Source: Pseudomonas sp. PDM16
GTDB taxonomy: Bacteria; Pseudomonadota; Gammaproteobacteria; Pseudomonadales; Pseudomonadaceae
Direction of reading: 5' to 3'
Length of the DNA: 64,000 nucleotides
Assembly: GCF_014851865.1 (NCBI RefSeq)
Contig: NZ_JACVAM010000001.1
Coordinates: forward strand, 434,001 to 498,000
A model generated the notes under the pieces. That model was given only the letters and a program-made list of their open reading frames with translations, searched no databases and had not been told where the DNA came from. A program made the translations under genes and the position numbers. This document shows positions 53,023 through 63,689 of the stretch, one piece after another (the first letter of the stretch is position 1; every line of letters starts with the position of its first letter).

Positions 53023-54030
53023 ATGCCGAACTGGAAACCTCACCTGCTCCACCTCCTCGCTCTGCTACAGCGCTACCCCGGCCTGATCGCCGCTTTCGGG
53101 TTCTGCTCCGGCGTTGCCAGTTTCATTCTGGTCGATCGCCAGGAGGGAGTGGGCAAGGTGATCGCCGTGCTGATGTTGCTGAGCTGGCTGGCTCTGCTGC
53201 TGGAAGGCGTGCTGACCCGCAGTGCGGCGCGCTGGCTGGGATTGGAGATGCCACCGGTGGTGCTGCGCTACCTGACGCAGCTGATCCACCAGGAAAGCCT
53301 CTTCTTCGCCCTGCCCTTCTTCCTGATCACCACAGCCTGGAACAGCGGTCAGGCGCTCTTCACCGGCCTGCTCGGCGCCTGTGCCCTGCTCGCCATCATC
53401 GACCCGCTCTACTATAAGTGGCTGGCCGCTCGGCGCTGGCTCTACCTGGCCTACCACACCCTCACCCTGTTCGCCGTGCTGCTCGCGGCGCTTCCCCTGA
53501 TCGTCCACCTGACCAGCTACGACAGCTACCGGCTGGCCCTCGGTATCGCGTTGCTGCTCTCGGTGCCCAGCCTGGCCAGCACGCTGCGTATTCAGCAGGC
53601 CTGGCGCTGGCTGGCCTTGGGCGGCATGGTCTTGGCAATTGGAGCGGGCGGCTGGCTGGCACAACGCTGGATTCCACCCGCGACCCTCTGGCTCACCGAG
53701 GTGGCAGTGACCGAACGCATGGCCAATCGCGCGCCCGGCGCCAGTCTGCGCTCGATCAGCTCCAACCGCCTACGCCACGAGGGGCTCTATGCCTATACCG
53801 CCATCAGCGCGCCGCGCGGCCTGAACGAACGTATCTACCATGTGTGGCAGCAGAACGGCGTGGAGATGGACCGCATCGCCCTGGACATCCATGGTGGACG
53901 CAAGGCCGGCTACCGGGCCTGGACCCACAAGAGCCACTTCCCGAGCGCCCCGGCCGGCGAGTGGAAAGTGCTGGTATTGACCGAAGGTGGCCAGCAGATC
54001 GGCGTGCTGCGCTTCACGGTCACCGACTAG
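53023..54030 (+). CDS. DUF5924/DUF2914 membrane protein
   Basis: A 335-residue protein. Six or so transmembrane helices fill residues ~15-215 (e.g. LIAAFGFCSGVASFILVD, VIAVLMLLSWLALLLEGVL, ALGIALLLSVPSLASTL). A periplasmic DUF2914 domain follows: LYAYTAISAPRGLNERIYHVW, then EMDRIALDIHGGRKAGYRAW and GEWKVLVLTEGGQQIGVLRF. The DUF2914 fold is thought to bind carbohydrate or envelope ligands. ATG at 53023 precedes the first helix; upstream codons to 52945 are unlikely. Confidence 0.8.
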   Translation: MPNWKPHLLHLLALLQRYPGLIAAFGFCSGVASFILVDRQEGVGKVIAVLMLLSWLALLLEGVLTRSAARWLGLEMPPVVLRYLTQLIHQESLFFALPFFLITTAWNSGQALFTGLLGACALLAIIDPLYYKWLAARRWLYLAYHTLTLFAVLLAALPLIVHLTSYDSYRLALGIALLLSVPSLASTLRIQQAWRWLALGGMVLAIGAGGWLAQRWIPPATLWLTEVAVTERMANRAPGASLRSISSNRLRHEGLYAYTAISAPRGLNERIYHVWQQNGVEMDRIALDIHGGRKAGYRAWTHKSHFPSAPAGEWKVLVLTEGGQQIGVLRFTVTD

Positions 54031-54085
54031 CCAGCGGATGCCCTCTCGGGCAAGCTGCCGGCTCGCCCGCTGCAAGGATTGCATC

Positions 54086-54688
54086 ATGCTCAGACCCCTG
54101 GCCTGCCTGCTGGCCGCGTTGCTGCTCGGCGGCTGCATCGACCAGTCGCAACCCACCGAGGCGGAGCGCCAGCTGCTGCTGACCGATATCGACTTCGGCT
54201 ACGGAGAAGAAGGCCACTACAGCAAGACCACCACCTACTGGACCCGCACCACCGATATCACTTACGACTCGCCGCCGCTGAGCGGCTTCTACCTGCACAG
54301 CACCGTATCGCTCACCCCGAACGCCAGCGAGGCAGTCCTTGCCAGCTATGGCTCCCTGAAAGGAGCAGGTGTTGCCTTGGGATTGATGAGCGAAGGCCTG
54401 ACCGAAGAAGAAATCGAGCTGACACGCGAGTTCGGCAGCCATGCCAAGCTCATCCTCCTGCGCAAGGATGGGAAACCGGTCGGCAACATGTTCTCCGTCA
54501 GCATCGGCAAGAAGGTGATGTATACCTTCTTCACCGGAAAGCACTACTTCGACTCGGCAGACTCGTTCGAATCCTTCATCGCCCCCAAGATCAGCGCACT
54601 CGAAGCACACGAATACGACGACCCGCTGCTGGAGTGGGGCAAGGGGCTGTTCGCCGACGAGGAAGGCGACGAACAGGAAGCCCTCTGA
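54086..54688 (+). CDS. Putative lipoprotein of unknown function
   Basis: A 200-residue protein with a type II signal peptide: ACLLAALLLGGCIDQSQ gives lipobox LGGC with Cys at residue 17. The mature part has no domain that I recognise and ends in an acidic tail. Asp at +3 (CID) may not prevent outer-membrane sorting. ATG at 54086 follows AAGGA. It is 55 bp after the DUF2914 gene and convergent, 4 bp apart, with the chemoreceptor. Confidence 0.7.
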   Translation: MLRPLACLLAALLLGGCIDQSQPTEAERQLLLTDIDFGYGEEGHYSKTTTYWTRTTDITYDSPPLSGFYLHSTVSLTPNASEAVLASYGSLKGAGVALGLMSEGLTEEEIELTREFGSHAKLILLRKDGKPVGNMFSVSIGKKVMYTFFTGKHYFDSADSFESFIAPKISALEAHEYDDPLLEWGKGLFADEEGDEQEAL

Positions 54689-54692
54689 CCCA

Positions 54693-56303
54693 CTACAGAC
54701 GGAAGCGCTGCACCATGCCGTTGAGCTCCGTGGCCAGGCGCGCCAGCTGATCACTGGCCACCGAGGTTTCCTGGGCGCCGGTGGAGTTCTGCTCGGCTAT
54801 GTCACGAATCGCCACCAGGTTGCGGTCCACCTCACGCGCTACCTGAGCCTGCTCCTCGGCGGCGCTGGCGATCACCAGATTCATCTCGTTGATCTGCCCG
54901 ACCCGCTCGGCTATCAGCGCCAATGCGCTGTCCGCCTGGGTGGCCATCTCACTACTGCGTACAGCGTACTCGCTGCTCTGGCCCATGGCATCGACCGACT
55001 CCTGACTGGCGCTCTGGATCGCGCTGATCATCCGTTCGATCTCCTGGGTGGAACTCTGCGTACGCTGGGCCAGCGCGCGCACCTCGTCAGCCACCACGGC
55101 GAAGCCTCGCCCCTGGTCGCCGGCCCGAGCTGCCTCGATGGCGGCGTTCAGCGCCAGCAGGTTGGTCTGCTCGGCGATGGTGCGGATGACCTCCAGCACC
55201 CTGCCTATGGCGATGGCCTCATCCGCCAGACGGGCGATGGTAGTGGAGGTCAGCTGCAGACGGTCACTGAGCTGCTCGATGGTACTGCGTGTGGTGCTGA
55301 CCTGTCGGCGCCCAGCCTCGGCCGTCTGCTCCGCCTCACGTGAGGAGTCCGAGGTGTGATTGGCATTGCGCGCCACCTCGTCGACCGCTGCAGACATCTC
55401 GGTAACGGCGGTGGCGGCCATCTGGATCTCGTCATTCTGCCGGGTGATGCCCTTGGCCGACTCTTCCGTCACCGCATGCAGCTGTTCTGCCGCAGATGCC
55501 AGCTGGGTAGCCGAGCTCTGAATGTTCTGCAATGTGTCGCGAAGGGTGTTCTGCATGTTGCCCAGCGAACGCTGCACCTGCGTCACCTCGTCATTGCCTT
55601 CGGCACTGACCTTCTGCGTCAGGTCGCCTCCGGCGATGCGCTGCGCCGATACCGAAAGCTGCGCCAGCGGTACGGTAATACTGCGGCTGAGCAGCCAGGC
55701 AGCCATGATGGTGAAGATCACTGCGGCGGCGAGAATCACGCTGAAGGTCGCGGTTGCCGAATTGGCGCTCTTCTCCGCACGTTCACCGGCACCCTCTGCA
55801 CCTTTGTTGTTCAGACCGATCAGCTGATCGAGGGCGGCGATCAGCGCATCGAAGCTCTGCTCCGATTTGGCCAGCAGAGCAGGCTCCACCGGCCCTGCTG
55901 CCAGGCTCGTCAGCACCTGCTCGAGGTTCTCTTCGTAGGCCCCACTCTTGGCCTGATAGGCATCGAACAACCGCCGGTCCTCATCGAGGATGATGGTCTT
56001 CTCGTAAGCATCGTCGTTACCGCGCACCCGCTGCTCCAGCGTACGAATCTCCGCGCGTAGCGCTTCCATCTCCTGGGGCTGGGCCATCGCCTCGTTCTCG
56101 GCGAGACGCATCTGCTGCCGGTCGGACTTGATCTTGGCCATCAGATCGAGACCCTGCATCCACACATCCTTCACTTCGAGGAGCTCCCCCCGCAAGCTGG
56201 ACAGCTGCGCGAGGGCCACGCCACCCGTGCTGAGCAGAATCAGGACGAGTATCCCGAAGCCAACGGTATTACGAAGACCGACACTGTATGAACGCAGGAA
56301 CAT
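54693..56303 (-). CDS. Methyl-accepting chemotaxis protein, four-helix-bundle sensor
   Basis: A 536-residue transmembrane chemoreceptor. TM1 is [19 protein letters not shown] (residues ~10-32). A periplasmic four-helix-bundle region (residues ~35-185; long heptads such as [19 protein letters not shown]) follows. TM2 is [17 protein letters not shown], then HAMP ([19 protein letters not shown]) and the signalling tip [20 protein letters not shown]. Ligand unknown. It is transcribed alone; the 133 bp upstream (56304-56436) separates it from hmp and must hold its promoter. Confidence 0.9.
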   Translation of the reverse strand: MFLRSYSVGLRNTVGFGILVLILLSTGGVALAQLSSLRGELLEVKDVWMQGLDLMAKIKSDRQQMRLAENEAMAQPQEMEALRAEIRTLEQRVRGNDDAYEKTIILDEDRRLFDAYQAKSGAYEENLEQVLTSLAAGPVEPALLAKSEQSFDALIAALDQLIGLNNKGAEGAGERAEKSANSATATFSVILAAAVIFTIMAAWLLSRSITVPLAQLSVSAQRIAGGDLTQKVSAEGNDEVTQVQRSLGNMQNTLRDTLQNIQSSATQLASAAEQLHAVTEESAKGITRQNDEIQMAATAVTEMSAAVDEVARNANHTSDSSREAEQTAEAGRRQVSTTRSTIEQLSDRLQLTSTTIARLADEAIAIGRVLEVIRTIAEQTNLLALNAAIEAARAGDQGRGFAVVADEVRALAQRTQSSTQEIERMISAIQSASQESVDAMGQSSEYAVRSSEMATQADSALALIAERVGQINEMNLVIASAAEEQAQVAREVDRNLVAIRDIAEQNSTGAQETSVASDQLARLATELNGMVQRFRL

Positions 56304-56436
56304 GGCGAACTCCCAAAGCGAGAGGGGGTTCGCTGAGTCTAGTCAGTGGCTGGATGCCTGCACGCACGACGCCGAGCCGGTAAACCAGGCATCGCGGTGC
56401 AGACACAGGGCCCGTCATCAGAACGGGAAAACTCCA

Positions 56437-57618
56437 TCAGGCGTCGAGCGACGAGGCCGGTCCGAAGAACTCGTAGCGGGCCTGGGCATCCGGCACACCG
56501 AGTTCGCGCAGGTTGCGCCTGACTGCACTCATGAACGGCTTGGGCCCTAGGAAGTAGGCATCAACGTCGCGCTCCGCCGGCAGCCAGGCCTTCAGGCGTT
56601 CCAGGGACAGGCGACCGTGGGCATGGGCGCCATCGTTCGGGCGCTGCTCTTCCAGGCAGTAGAAGCGCTGCACCTGCGGGTTGGCCGCCACCAGTTCCTC
56701 CACCCGGTCGGTGAAGGCCTGGACGCCGGCGTGGCGAGCACAATGGATGAAGCGAATCGGCCGGCCGCTGTGCACCGCCGCCTCCAGCATGGTCATCAAC
56801 GGCGTGATACCGACCCCCGCGCTGATCAATACCAGCGGTTTCTTCGACTGATTGAGGGTGAATTCGCCCGCCGGAATGAACAGCTCGACCTCGTCGCCAT
56901 CGGCAACCCGGTCATGCAGGTAGTTGGACACCCGGCCACCCGGTTCGCGCTTGACGCTGATGCGGTACTCCCGGCCATTCGGGCCAGCGGACAGCGAGTA
57001 GTTGCGGCGCACTTCCTCGCCGTCGATGAACAGGCGAATGCCGATGTACTGGCCGGGAATGAAATCGAGGATGCTGCCGCCATCGGCCGGCTGCAGGTAG
57101 AAGGAAGTGATCTCCTCGCTCTCGTTCACCTTGCTCGCCACGCGGAAAGCGCGGCCACCGCGCCAGCCACCGTCGGTACGCTCGGTAGCGGCGTAGATTT
57201 CTTCCTCGGCACCAATCAGCAGGTCGGCCAGTTGACCGTAGGCCAGGCGCCAGGCCTCGATCACCTCATCGGTTGCGATCTCGGCGCCCAGCACTTCGCG
57301 GATGGCACGCAGCAGGCAGCTGCCGACAATCGGGTAGTGCTCGGGCAGAATCTGCAGCGACACATGCTTCTGCACCACCTGCGACACCAGCGGGCCGAGA
57401 GCCTGCAAGCGGTCGATGTGCCTGGCGTACATCAGCACGCCGTTGGCCAGCGCTCGCGGTTGGTCGCCGCTGGCCTGGTGCGCCTGGTTGAACAGCGGGC
57501 GCACCTGCGGGTACTCCGAGAGCATCATGCGGTAGAAATGGGTGGTCAGTGCCTCGCCGCCGCTTTCCAGCAGCGGTACGGTGGCCTTGACGAGAGCAAT
57601 GTGTTCGTTGGACAACAT
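56437..57618 (-). CDS. hmp: Flavohemoprotein, nitric oxide dioxygenase
   Basis: A 393-residue enzyme that converts NO and O2 to nitrate using NAD(P)H. The N-terminal globin has distal Y29 and Q53 and proximal H85 (QKHVSLQILPEHY). The ferredoxin-reductase part has the FAD-binding RRNYSLSAGPNG and the NAD-binding SAGVGITPLMTMLEAAV, ending YEFFGPAS. ATG at 57616-57618 follows GAGGAAA. It is divergent from a NorR/FhpR regulator; a sigma-54 promoter and two NorR-type sites lie between, as for P. aeruginosa fhp-fhpR. Confidence 0.94.
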   Translation of the reverse strand: MLSNEHIALVKATVPLLESGGEALTTHFYRMMLSEYPQVRPLFNQAHQASGDQPRALANGVLMYARHIDRLQALGPLVSQVVQKHVSLQILPEHYPIVGSCLLRAIREVLGAEIATDEVIEAWRLAYGQLADLLIGAEEEIYAATERTDGGWRGGRAFRVASKVNESEEITSFYLQPADGGSILDFIPGQYIGIRLFIDGEEVRRNYSLSAGPNGREYRISVKREPGGRVSNYLHDRVADGDEVELFIPAGEFTLNQSKKPLVLISAGVGITPLMTMLEAAVHSGRPIRFIHCARHAGVQAFTDRVEELVAANPQVQRFYCLEEQRPNDGAHAHGRLSLERLKAWLPAERDVDAYFLGPKPFMSAVRRNLRELGVPDAQARYEFFGPASSLDA

Positions 57619-57660
57619 AGGTATTTCCTCTTGCACGCAGGGTTGTTATGCCTGAGGAAT

Positions 57661-57677
57661 ATCAGTATCCATGCCAA
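57661..57677 (-). promoter_or_regulatory. Sigma-54 promoter of hmp
   Basis: Minus strand TTGGCATGGATACTGAT against consensus YTGGCACGRNNNTTGCW: the -24 GG element is perfect, and the -12 element is CTGAT rather than TTGCW. It lies about 43 bp before the hmp ATG. It fits control by the adjacent sigma-54 activator. Confidence 0.6.
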
Positions 57678-57717
57678 TATTTTTATTGTTTAAAATCATG
57701 TAGTTATATTATTTGCA

Positions 57718-57754
57718 GTCACTTAGACAGCTTATAAATACGAGTCTAATAGAC
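57718..57754. promoter_or_regulatory. Two NorR/FhpR enhancer sites
   Basis: GTCACTTAGAC (57718-57728) and GTCTAATAGAC (57744-57754): both are GTC-N5-GAC palindromes, fitting the NorR core GT-N7-AC. They lie 26 bp apart and 41-93 bp upstream of the sigma-54 promoter of hmp. Confidence 0.65.
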
Positions 57755-57765
57755 ATCACGGAGTC

Positions 57766-59328
57766 ATGATGACCACCCACCCGCTGCTTCAGGCCCTGCT
57801 TCCGCTGGTCGACGATCTCAGCCGTGAACTGGACGAAGACGAGCGTTATCGCCGCCTGCTCAGTGCCCTGCGCGCACTGATCCCGTGCGATGCCACTGCG
57901 CTGCTGCGCCTGGAAGGCGACCTGCTCATCCCACTGGCGGTGGATGGCCTCAGCCCCGACACACTGGGGCGCCGCTTCACCCTGGCCGAACACCCGCGTT
58001 TCGAGGTGCTGCTGGGCGACCGGCGGCCGACCCGCTTCGCCGCCGACAGCGACCTGCCCGATCCGTACGACGGCCTGGTGGAAGAGCACGTCGGCCATCT
58101 GGAAGTGCATGATTGCCTGGGCTGCCCGCTGTTCATCGACGACCGTCCATGGGGCCTGATTACCCTCGACAGCATGGAGCCAGGCAGCTTCGCCCAGAGC
58201 GACCTGGACAATCTCGAAGCCTTCGCCCGCCTGGCCGCCGCCTCGGTGAAGGCCAATGATCGCCTGCTCAGCCTGACCCAACGCGCCGAGGCCGAACGTC
58301 AGCTGGCCGCACGTTTCCGCGAGGTGGCCGGCCAGGCCGCGACAGCCGAACTGATCGGCCAGAGCCCCGCACACAAGCGTCTGCAGGCGGAGATCGATAC
58401 CGTGGCAGGCAGCGACCTGACCGTGCTGATCGAGGGCGAGACCGGAGTTGGCAAGGAACTGGTCGCGCAGTCCATTCACCGCCGCTCACCGCGCGCCGGC
58501 AAGCCGCTGATCAGCATCAACTGCGCGGCATTGCCGGAACAATTGGTGGAGAGCGAGCTGTTCGGCCACGTACGCGGCGCCTTCACCGGCGCCAGCGGCG
58601 AGCGCAGCGGCAAGTTCGAACTGGCGGACGGTGGCACGCTGTTCCTCGACGAGGTCGGCGAGCTGCCCCTGCCCGTCCAGGCCAAGCTGCTGCGTGTGCT
58701 GCAGAGCGGCCAGTTGCAGCGCCTGGGCTCGGACCGCGAGCATCGGGTGGACGTACGCATCCTCGCCGCTACCAATCGCGACCTGGCCGAAGAGGTACGC
58801 GCCGGGCGCTTCCGCGCCGATCTCTACCACCGCCTCAGCGTCTACCCGCTACAGGTGCCGCCGCTGCGCGAGCGTGGCCGCGACGTGCTGCTACTGGCCG
58901 GCCACTTCCTCGAACAGAACCGCGCACGCTTTCACCTGCGCGGCCTGCGACTGGCCGCCGAGGCCCAGGCCGCGCTGCTGGGCCATGCATGGCCGGGCAA
59001 CGTGCGCGAACTGGAACACCTGCTCGGCCGTGCCGCGCTCAAGGCCATGGCACGTCAGCCAGAACGACCGCGCATCCTCAGCCTGGAGACTTGCGATCTG
59101 GATCTGGGACCAGCACCTGCCGTGCCGCAGCTCATCACTTCGGAAGCCCCAGGAGAACCAGCCGCCGAGGCCGTCGGCGATCTGCGCCTGGCGGTGGATG
59201 CCTACCAGCGTCAGCTGATCCAGGCTGCCCTGCGCCGACAGCAGGACAACTGGGCCGCCGCCGCCCGAGAACTGGGCGTGGACCGCGCCAACCTGCACCG
59301 TCTGGCGACTCGCCTCGGCCTCAAGTGA
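57766..59328 (+). CDS. norR: NO-responsive sigma-54 activator (NorR/FhpR)
   Basis: A 520-residue enhancer-binding protein. An N-terminal GAF domain (residues ~15-170) is the likely non-heme-iron NO sensor. The AAA+ domain has Walker [18 protein letters not shown], the sigma-54-contacting [15 protein letters not shown] and Walker [16 protein letters not shown] Fis-type helix-turn-helix is at the C-terminus ([21 protein letters not shown]). Beside hmp it is the counterpart of P. aeruginosa FhpR. ATG at 57766 or 57769 (MMTT); GGAG lies closer to the ideal distance from the second. Confidence 0.92.
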   Translation: MMTTHPLLQALLPLVDDLSRELDEDERYRRLLSALRALIPCDATALLRLEGDLLIPLAVDGLSPDTLGRRFTLAEHPRFEVLLGDRRPTRFAADSDLPDPYDGLVEEHVGHLEVHDCLGCPLFIDDRPWGLITLDSMEPGSFAQSDLDNLEAFARLAAASVKANDRLLSLTQRAEAERQLAARFREVAGQAATAELIGQSPAHKRLQAEIDTVAGSDLTVLIEGETGVGKELVAQSIHRRSPRAGKPLISINCAALPEQLVESELFGHVRGAFTGASGERSGKFELADGGTLFLDEVGELPLPVQAKLLRVLQSGQLQRLGSDREHRVDVRILAATNRDLAEEVRAGRFRADLYHRLSVYPLQVPPLRERGRDVLLLAGHFLEQNRARFHLRGLRLAAEAQAALLGHAWPGNVRELEHLLGRAALKAMARQPERPRILSLETCDLDLGPAPAVPQLITSEAPGEPAAEAVGDLRLAVDAYQRQLIQAALRRQQDNWAAAARELGVDRANLHRLATRLGLK

Positions 59329-59345
59329 GCAGCTCCCGGCAATCG

Positions 59346-60263
59346 TTAAACCTCTACCGAGGCGGTTCCGACGCCCGCCTCCAGCTTGCGCCACAACAGG
59401 CGCACCGCCGCCTTGCGCGATAGCACACAGCGGTACAGGCGAATCTCCAGCGGCACCTGCCATTTCTCCCCGCCGCACACCACCAGCTCACCACGGGCCA
59501 ACTCGGCGGACACCGACAGGCGCGGCACCCAGGCCACGCCCAGGCCTTGCAAGGCCATGGTCTTGAGGCTGTCGGCCATGGCCGTCTCGTACACCGTGGT
59601 CGAACGCAGCGCGCGCTGACGCAGCAGCTGGTTCACCGAACGACCGAGAAAGGCGCCGGCGCTGTAGGCCAGCAGCGGCACGCTCTGCCCGGTGTCCAGG
59701 TCGAACAGCGGCGCCCCATCCTCGCCGACCGTGCACACCGGCAACATGGCCGTGGCACCCAGATCCAGCGAGGGAAAGATGTCCGGCGCCAGCTGCACGG
59801 CCGCATCCGGGTCGTAATAGGCGAGGATCAGGTCGCAGCTACCCTCGCGCAGCGAGTGCACCGCCTCACCAACGTTGGTCGCCACCAGCCGGGTCGACAG
59901 CGGCAGACCCTCGCGCCTCAGGCGGCCGATCCATTCGGGGAAGAAGCCGAGGGTCAGCGAATGCGCGGCGGCAATCTGCAGCACCTCGCCCTGCTGCCCC
60001 TCAAGATTGTGCAGGTGACGCACCACCTCGCCCAACTGCTCGACCATGCTCCTCGCGGTGACCAGGAACAGCTGACCAGATTCGGTCAGCTCCACCGGCG
60101 TGCGGGTGCGGTTGACCAGGGTCAACCCTAGTGCCGCTTCAAGGCTGCGGATGCGCCGGCTGAAAGCCGGCTGGGTGACGAAGCGCTTCTCGGCGGCCTG
60201 GGAAAAGCTGCGGGTACCAGCCAGGGCGACGAAGTCTTCCAGCCATTTGGTTTCGAGATTCAT
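59346..60263 (-). CDS. LysR family regulator, probable regulator of aspA
   Basis: A 305-residue LysR-type regulator with the N-terminal helix-turn-helix (LEDFVALAGTRSFSQAAEKR, then VTQPAFSRRIRSLEAALG) and a periplasmic-binding-like effector domain from residue ~90. It is divergent from aspA. A perfect TATGC-N7-GCATA box lies in the shared 181 bp. LysR-aspA adjacency is also known in P. aeruginosa. The effector is unknown; aspartate or a related amino acid is plausible. Confidence 0.88.
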   Translation of the reverse strand: MNLETKWLEDFVALAGTRSFSQAAEKRFVTQPAFSRRIRSLEAALGLTLVNRTRTPVELTESGQLFLVTARSMVEQLGEVVRHLHNLEGQQGEVLQIAAAHSLTLGFFPEWIGRLRREGLPLSTRLVATNVGEAVHSLREGSCDLILAYYDPDAAVQLAPDIFPSLDLGATAMLPVCTVGEDGAPLFDLDTGQSVPLLAYSAGAFLGRSVNQLLRQRALRSTTVYETAMADSLKTMALQGLGVAWVPRLSVSAELARGELVVCGGEKWQVPLEIRLYRCVLSRKAAVRLLWRKLEAGVGTASVEV

Positions 60264-60331
60264 CGGAACTACCCAGCCCGTTACGTTTGAAATTATGCAC
60301 GCGCGACATTCAACCTAAGTCACGGCGACAT

Positions 60332-60348
60332 TATGCCGATTCTGCATA
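60332..60348. promoter_or_regulatory. LysR box between lysR and aspA
   Basis: TATGC (60332-60336) - N7 - GCATA (60344-60348), a perfect inverted repeat that contains the T-N11-A core of LysR-type sites. It is 97 bp before the aspA ATG and 69 bp from the lysR start. Confidence 0.6.
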
Positions 60349-60444
60349 CCATAGCGTTTAACAGCATTGGCCGACAAACGGCAGGAAGCCTAGATTATTG
60401 GGCATCGCGGCACCAAGCCGTATTTCCCAGAGAAAAGACATATC

Positions 60445-61869
<1,425 letters not shown>

Positions 61870-61955
61870 TTGGAGAACGCCCCGTGCAAACGTCCAAGCC
61901 CCCTGTCACCAAGGCCCTGTTCCTCGCCCTGCATCCGCCGCGTCGGTGCTGGCCA

Positions 61956-62035
61956 GGCCTCGCCGGCGTCTATACCTCGCCGAGCCAGGCGAAAACACCC
62001 GCCCGAAAAGCGGAAACCGCTTCATAGACGAGGCC
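61956..62035 (+). ncRNA. Predicted three-way-junction RNA downstream of aspA
   Basis: P1 pairs GGCCTCG (61956-61962) plus TCTAT (61969-61973) with ATAGACGAGGCC (62024-62035), 12 bp with a 6-nt bulge. It encloses P2 TCGCC/GGCGA (61977-61992) and P3 AAGCGG-AAA-CCGCTT (62008-62022). A strong terminator follows at 62056. It could be a small RNA, processed from or independent of aspA, or a stabilising 3' UTR. A weak GTG-initiated frame (61884-62027) crosses it but ends inside P1, so I favour RNA. Confidence 0.45.
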
Positions 62036-62055
62036 CTCACCAGCCTCACCACTCT

Positions 62056-62082
62056 GGGATGGCCTCGGCCATCCCTTTTTTT
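62056..62082 (+). terminator. Rho-independent terminator of the aspA / structured RNA transcript
   Basis: Perfect 8-bp stem GGGATGGC (62056-62063) / GCCATCCC (62068-62075) with a 4-nt loop and T7 (62076-62082). Confidence 0.92.
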
Positions 62083-62132
62083 GCGCGCCGCTCTGCCAGC
62101 TAGCGCTGTTCCCCTTAGCCGTACCAGTCAGA

Positions 62133-63599
62133 TCAGAGCAGCCAGGCACGACGCAGCATACGAATCGCCTCGGCGATCTGCGCCTCGGGCACGGCAGCGA
62201 AACCCAGTACCAGCCCAGACCGCTCATCCACCGGCTCGGCGCTGTGCTCCAGCCAGTAGTCGCTCAAACCGTTCATCTCCACGCCAGCGGCACGGGCCGC
62301 CGCCAGCAACTCTCGCTCGCGGGCCAGATTGTCGACCCTGATGCAGAGGTGCAGGCCAGCCTCCACTCGCGGCAACGGCGAGCAACCGGGAATCGCCTCG
62401 GGCCAATCACGCACCAGCGCCTCCAGCCGCGTCCGCGCCGCCAGGCGCATGCGCCGCACATGGCGCTGGAAATGCCCGGTGGCGATGAACTCGGCCATCA
62501 CCGCCTGGGTGCCCACCTCCGAGTGGCGCATGTCCACCGCGCGGCGGCGGGCGAAGGCCTCGGCCAGCGGCGGCGGCAGCACCAGGTAGCCAAGGCGCAA
62601 AGCCGGGAAGGCAATCTTGCAGAAGGTGCCGACGTACAACACCCGCCCCTGCCGATCCAGCGCCGCCAGGGGCGTCAGCGGCGTACCGCTGTAACGGTAC
62701 TCGCCGTCGTAGTCGTCCTCGATGATCCAGCCGTCACGCTGCTCGGCCCATTCCAGCAGCTCCAGGCGCCGCGCCAGCGACAGGGTGACGCCAGTCGGGT
62801 ACTGGTGCGAGGGCGTGACGTAAACCAGCCGGCAGTCCTCGACGGCGGCCAGCGCACCGGTATCCAGGCCGTCGCCATCCACCGGCACACCACACAACTC
62901 GGCGCCCGCCACGGCAAAGGCATGACCAGCGGCACGGTAGCCAGGGTTCTCGACGGCCACCCGCTCGCCCGGCTGCACCAGCAGTTGCGCGCACAGGCTG
63001 ATGGCCTGCTGGGCACCGCAGGTAATCACGATCTGCGCCGGGTCGCAGCTCAACCCGCGGCTGCTGCGCAGGTAGGCGGCCACCAACTCACGCAGGGCCG
63101 GGTCCCCCGCCGGGTCGCCATACCCCAGGCGCGCGGCCGAGGGCTTGCGCCAGAAGCGCGCCTGCAGCCGCGCCCAGGTCTCGAAGGGGAACAGGTCGAA
63201 GGCCGGTACGCCGATGCGAAAGGCCCGCGGCGCACCCGTCACCGGTGGCGGTAGATGATGATGTTGCAGGCGCTGCAGCGCCACACCAGGCGCCGGTCCG
63301 CTGGCCTGCGGCTGCGGGGCCGGACGCTCGCTGGCCAGGTCGGCCACATAGGTGCCGTCACCCACGCGCCCCTCCACATAGCCTTCGGCATACAGCTGGT
63401 CGAAGGCACGAGTCACGGTATTGCGCGACACCCCGAGCAACTCCGCCAGATCACGACTGGCCGGCAGCCGGGTGCGCCCCGCCAGGCGGCCATCGAGGAT
63501 ACGCTCGCGCAGGGCCTGGTACAGCTGGCGCGCCAGGCCCTGGTCGGGGTCGAGGCGAATGCCGGAGAGGTCGACCGGTAGCGGCGGAGTGACGGACAT
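62133..63599 (-). CDS. MocR/PdxR family regulator (GntR HTH fused to aminotransferase-like domain)
   Basis: A 488-residue regulator. A GntR winged helix lies at residues ~20-85 (QLYQALRERILDGRLAGRTRLPASRDL, read in parts; LGVSRNTVTRAFDQLYAEGY). A fold-type I aminotransferase domain follows with IIEDDYDGEYRYSG and the PLP lysine in YVGTFCKIAFPALRLGYL; most MocR proteins have FSKTLAP there. MocR proteins sense PLP, often with an amino compound. ATG at 63597-63599 follows ATGGAG. It is divergent from an FMN-binding PaiB-like gene 90 bp away, its likely target. Confidence 0.87.
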   Translation of the reverse strand: MSVTPPLPVDLSGIRLDPDQGLARQLYQALRERILDGRLAGRTRLPASRDLAELLGVSRNTVTRAFDQLYAEGYVEGRVGDGTYVADLASERPAPQPQASGPAPGVALQRLQHHHLPPPVTGAPRAFRIGVPAFDLFPFETWARLQARFWRKPSAARLGYGDPAGDPALRELVAAYLRSSRGLSCDPAQIVITCGAQQAISLCAQLLVQPGERVAVENPGYRAAGHAFAVAGAELCGVPVDGDGLDTGALAAVEDCRLVYVTPSHQYPTGVTLSLARRLELLEWAEQRDGWIIEDDYDGEYRYSGTPLTPLAALDRQGRVLYVGTFCKIAFPALRLGYLVLPPPLAEAFARRRAVDMRHSEVGTQAVMAEFIATGHFQRHVRRMRLAARTRLEALVRDWPEAIPGCSPLPRVEAGLHLCIRVDNLARERELLAAARAAGVEMNGLSDYWLEHSAEPVDERSGLVLGFAAVPEAQIAEAIRMLRRAWLL

Positions 63600-63689
63600 G
63601 GATTGGCTCCATCGAACTGGCGGTAAATGGATCTTACAACAGGCCAATATCCTGCCTAGCATGGAACCATTCCGCCAGGAGCCGTCACC

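Noticed and set aside
61884..62027. 48-codon GTG-initiated ORF after aspA
   Set aside because: Composition is poor, the start is weak and it ends inside a strong RNA stem, so the RNA interpretation was preferred.
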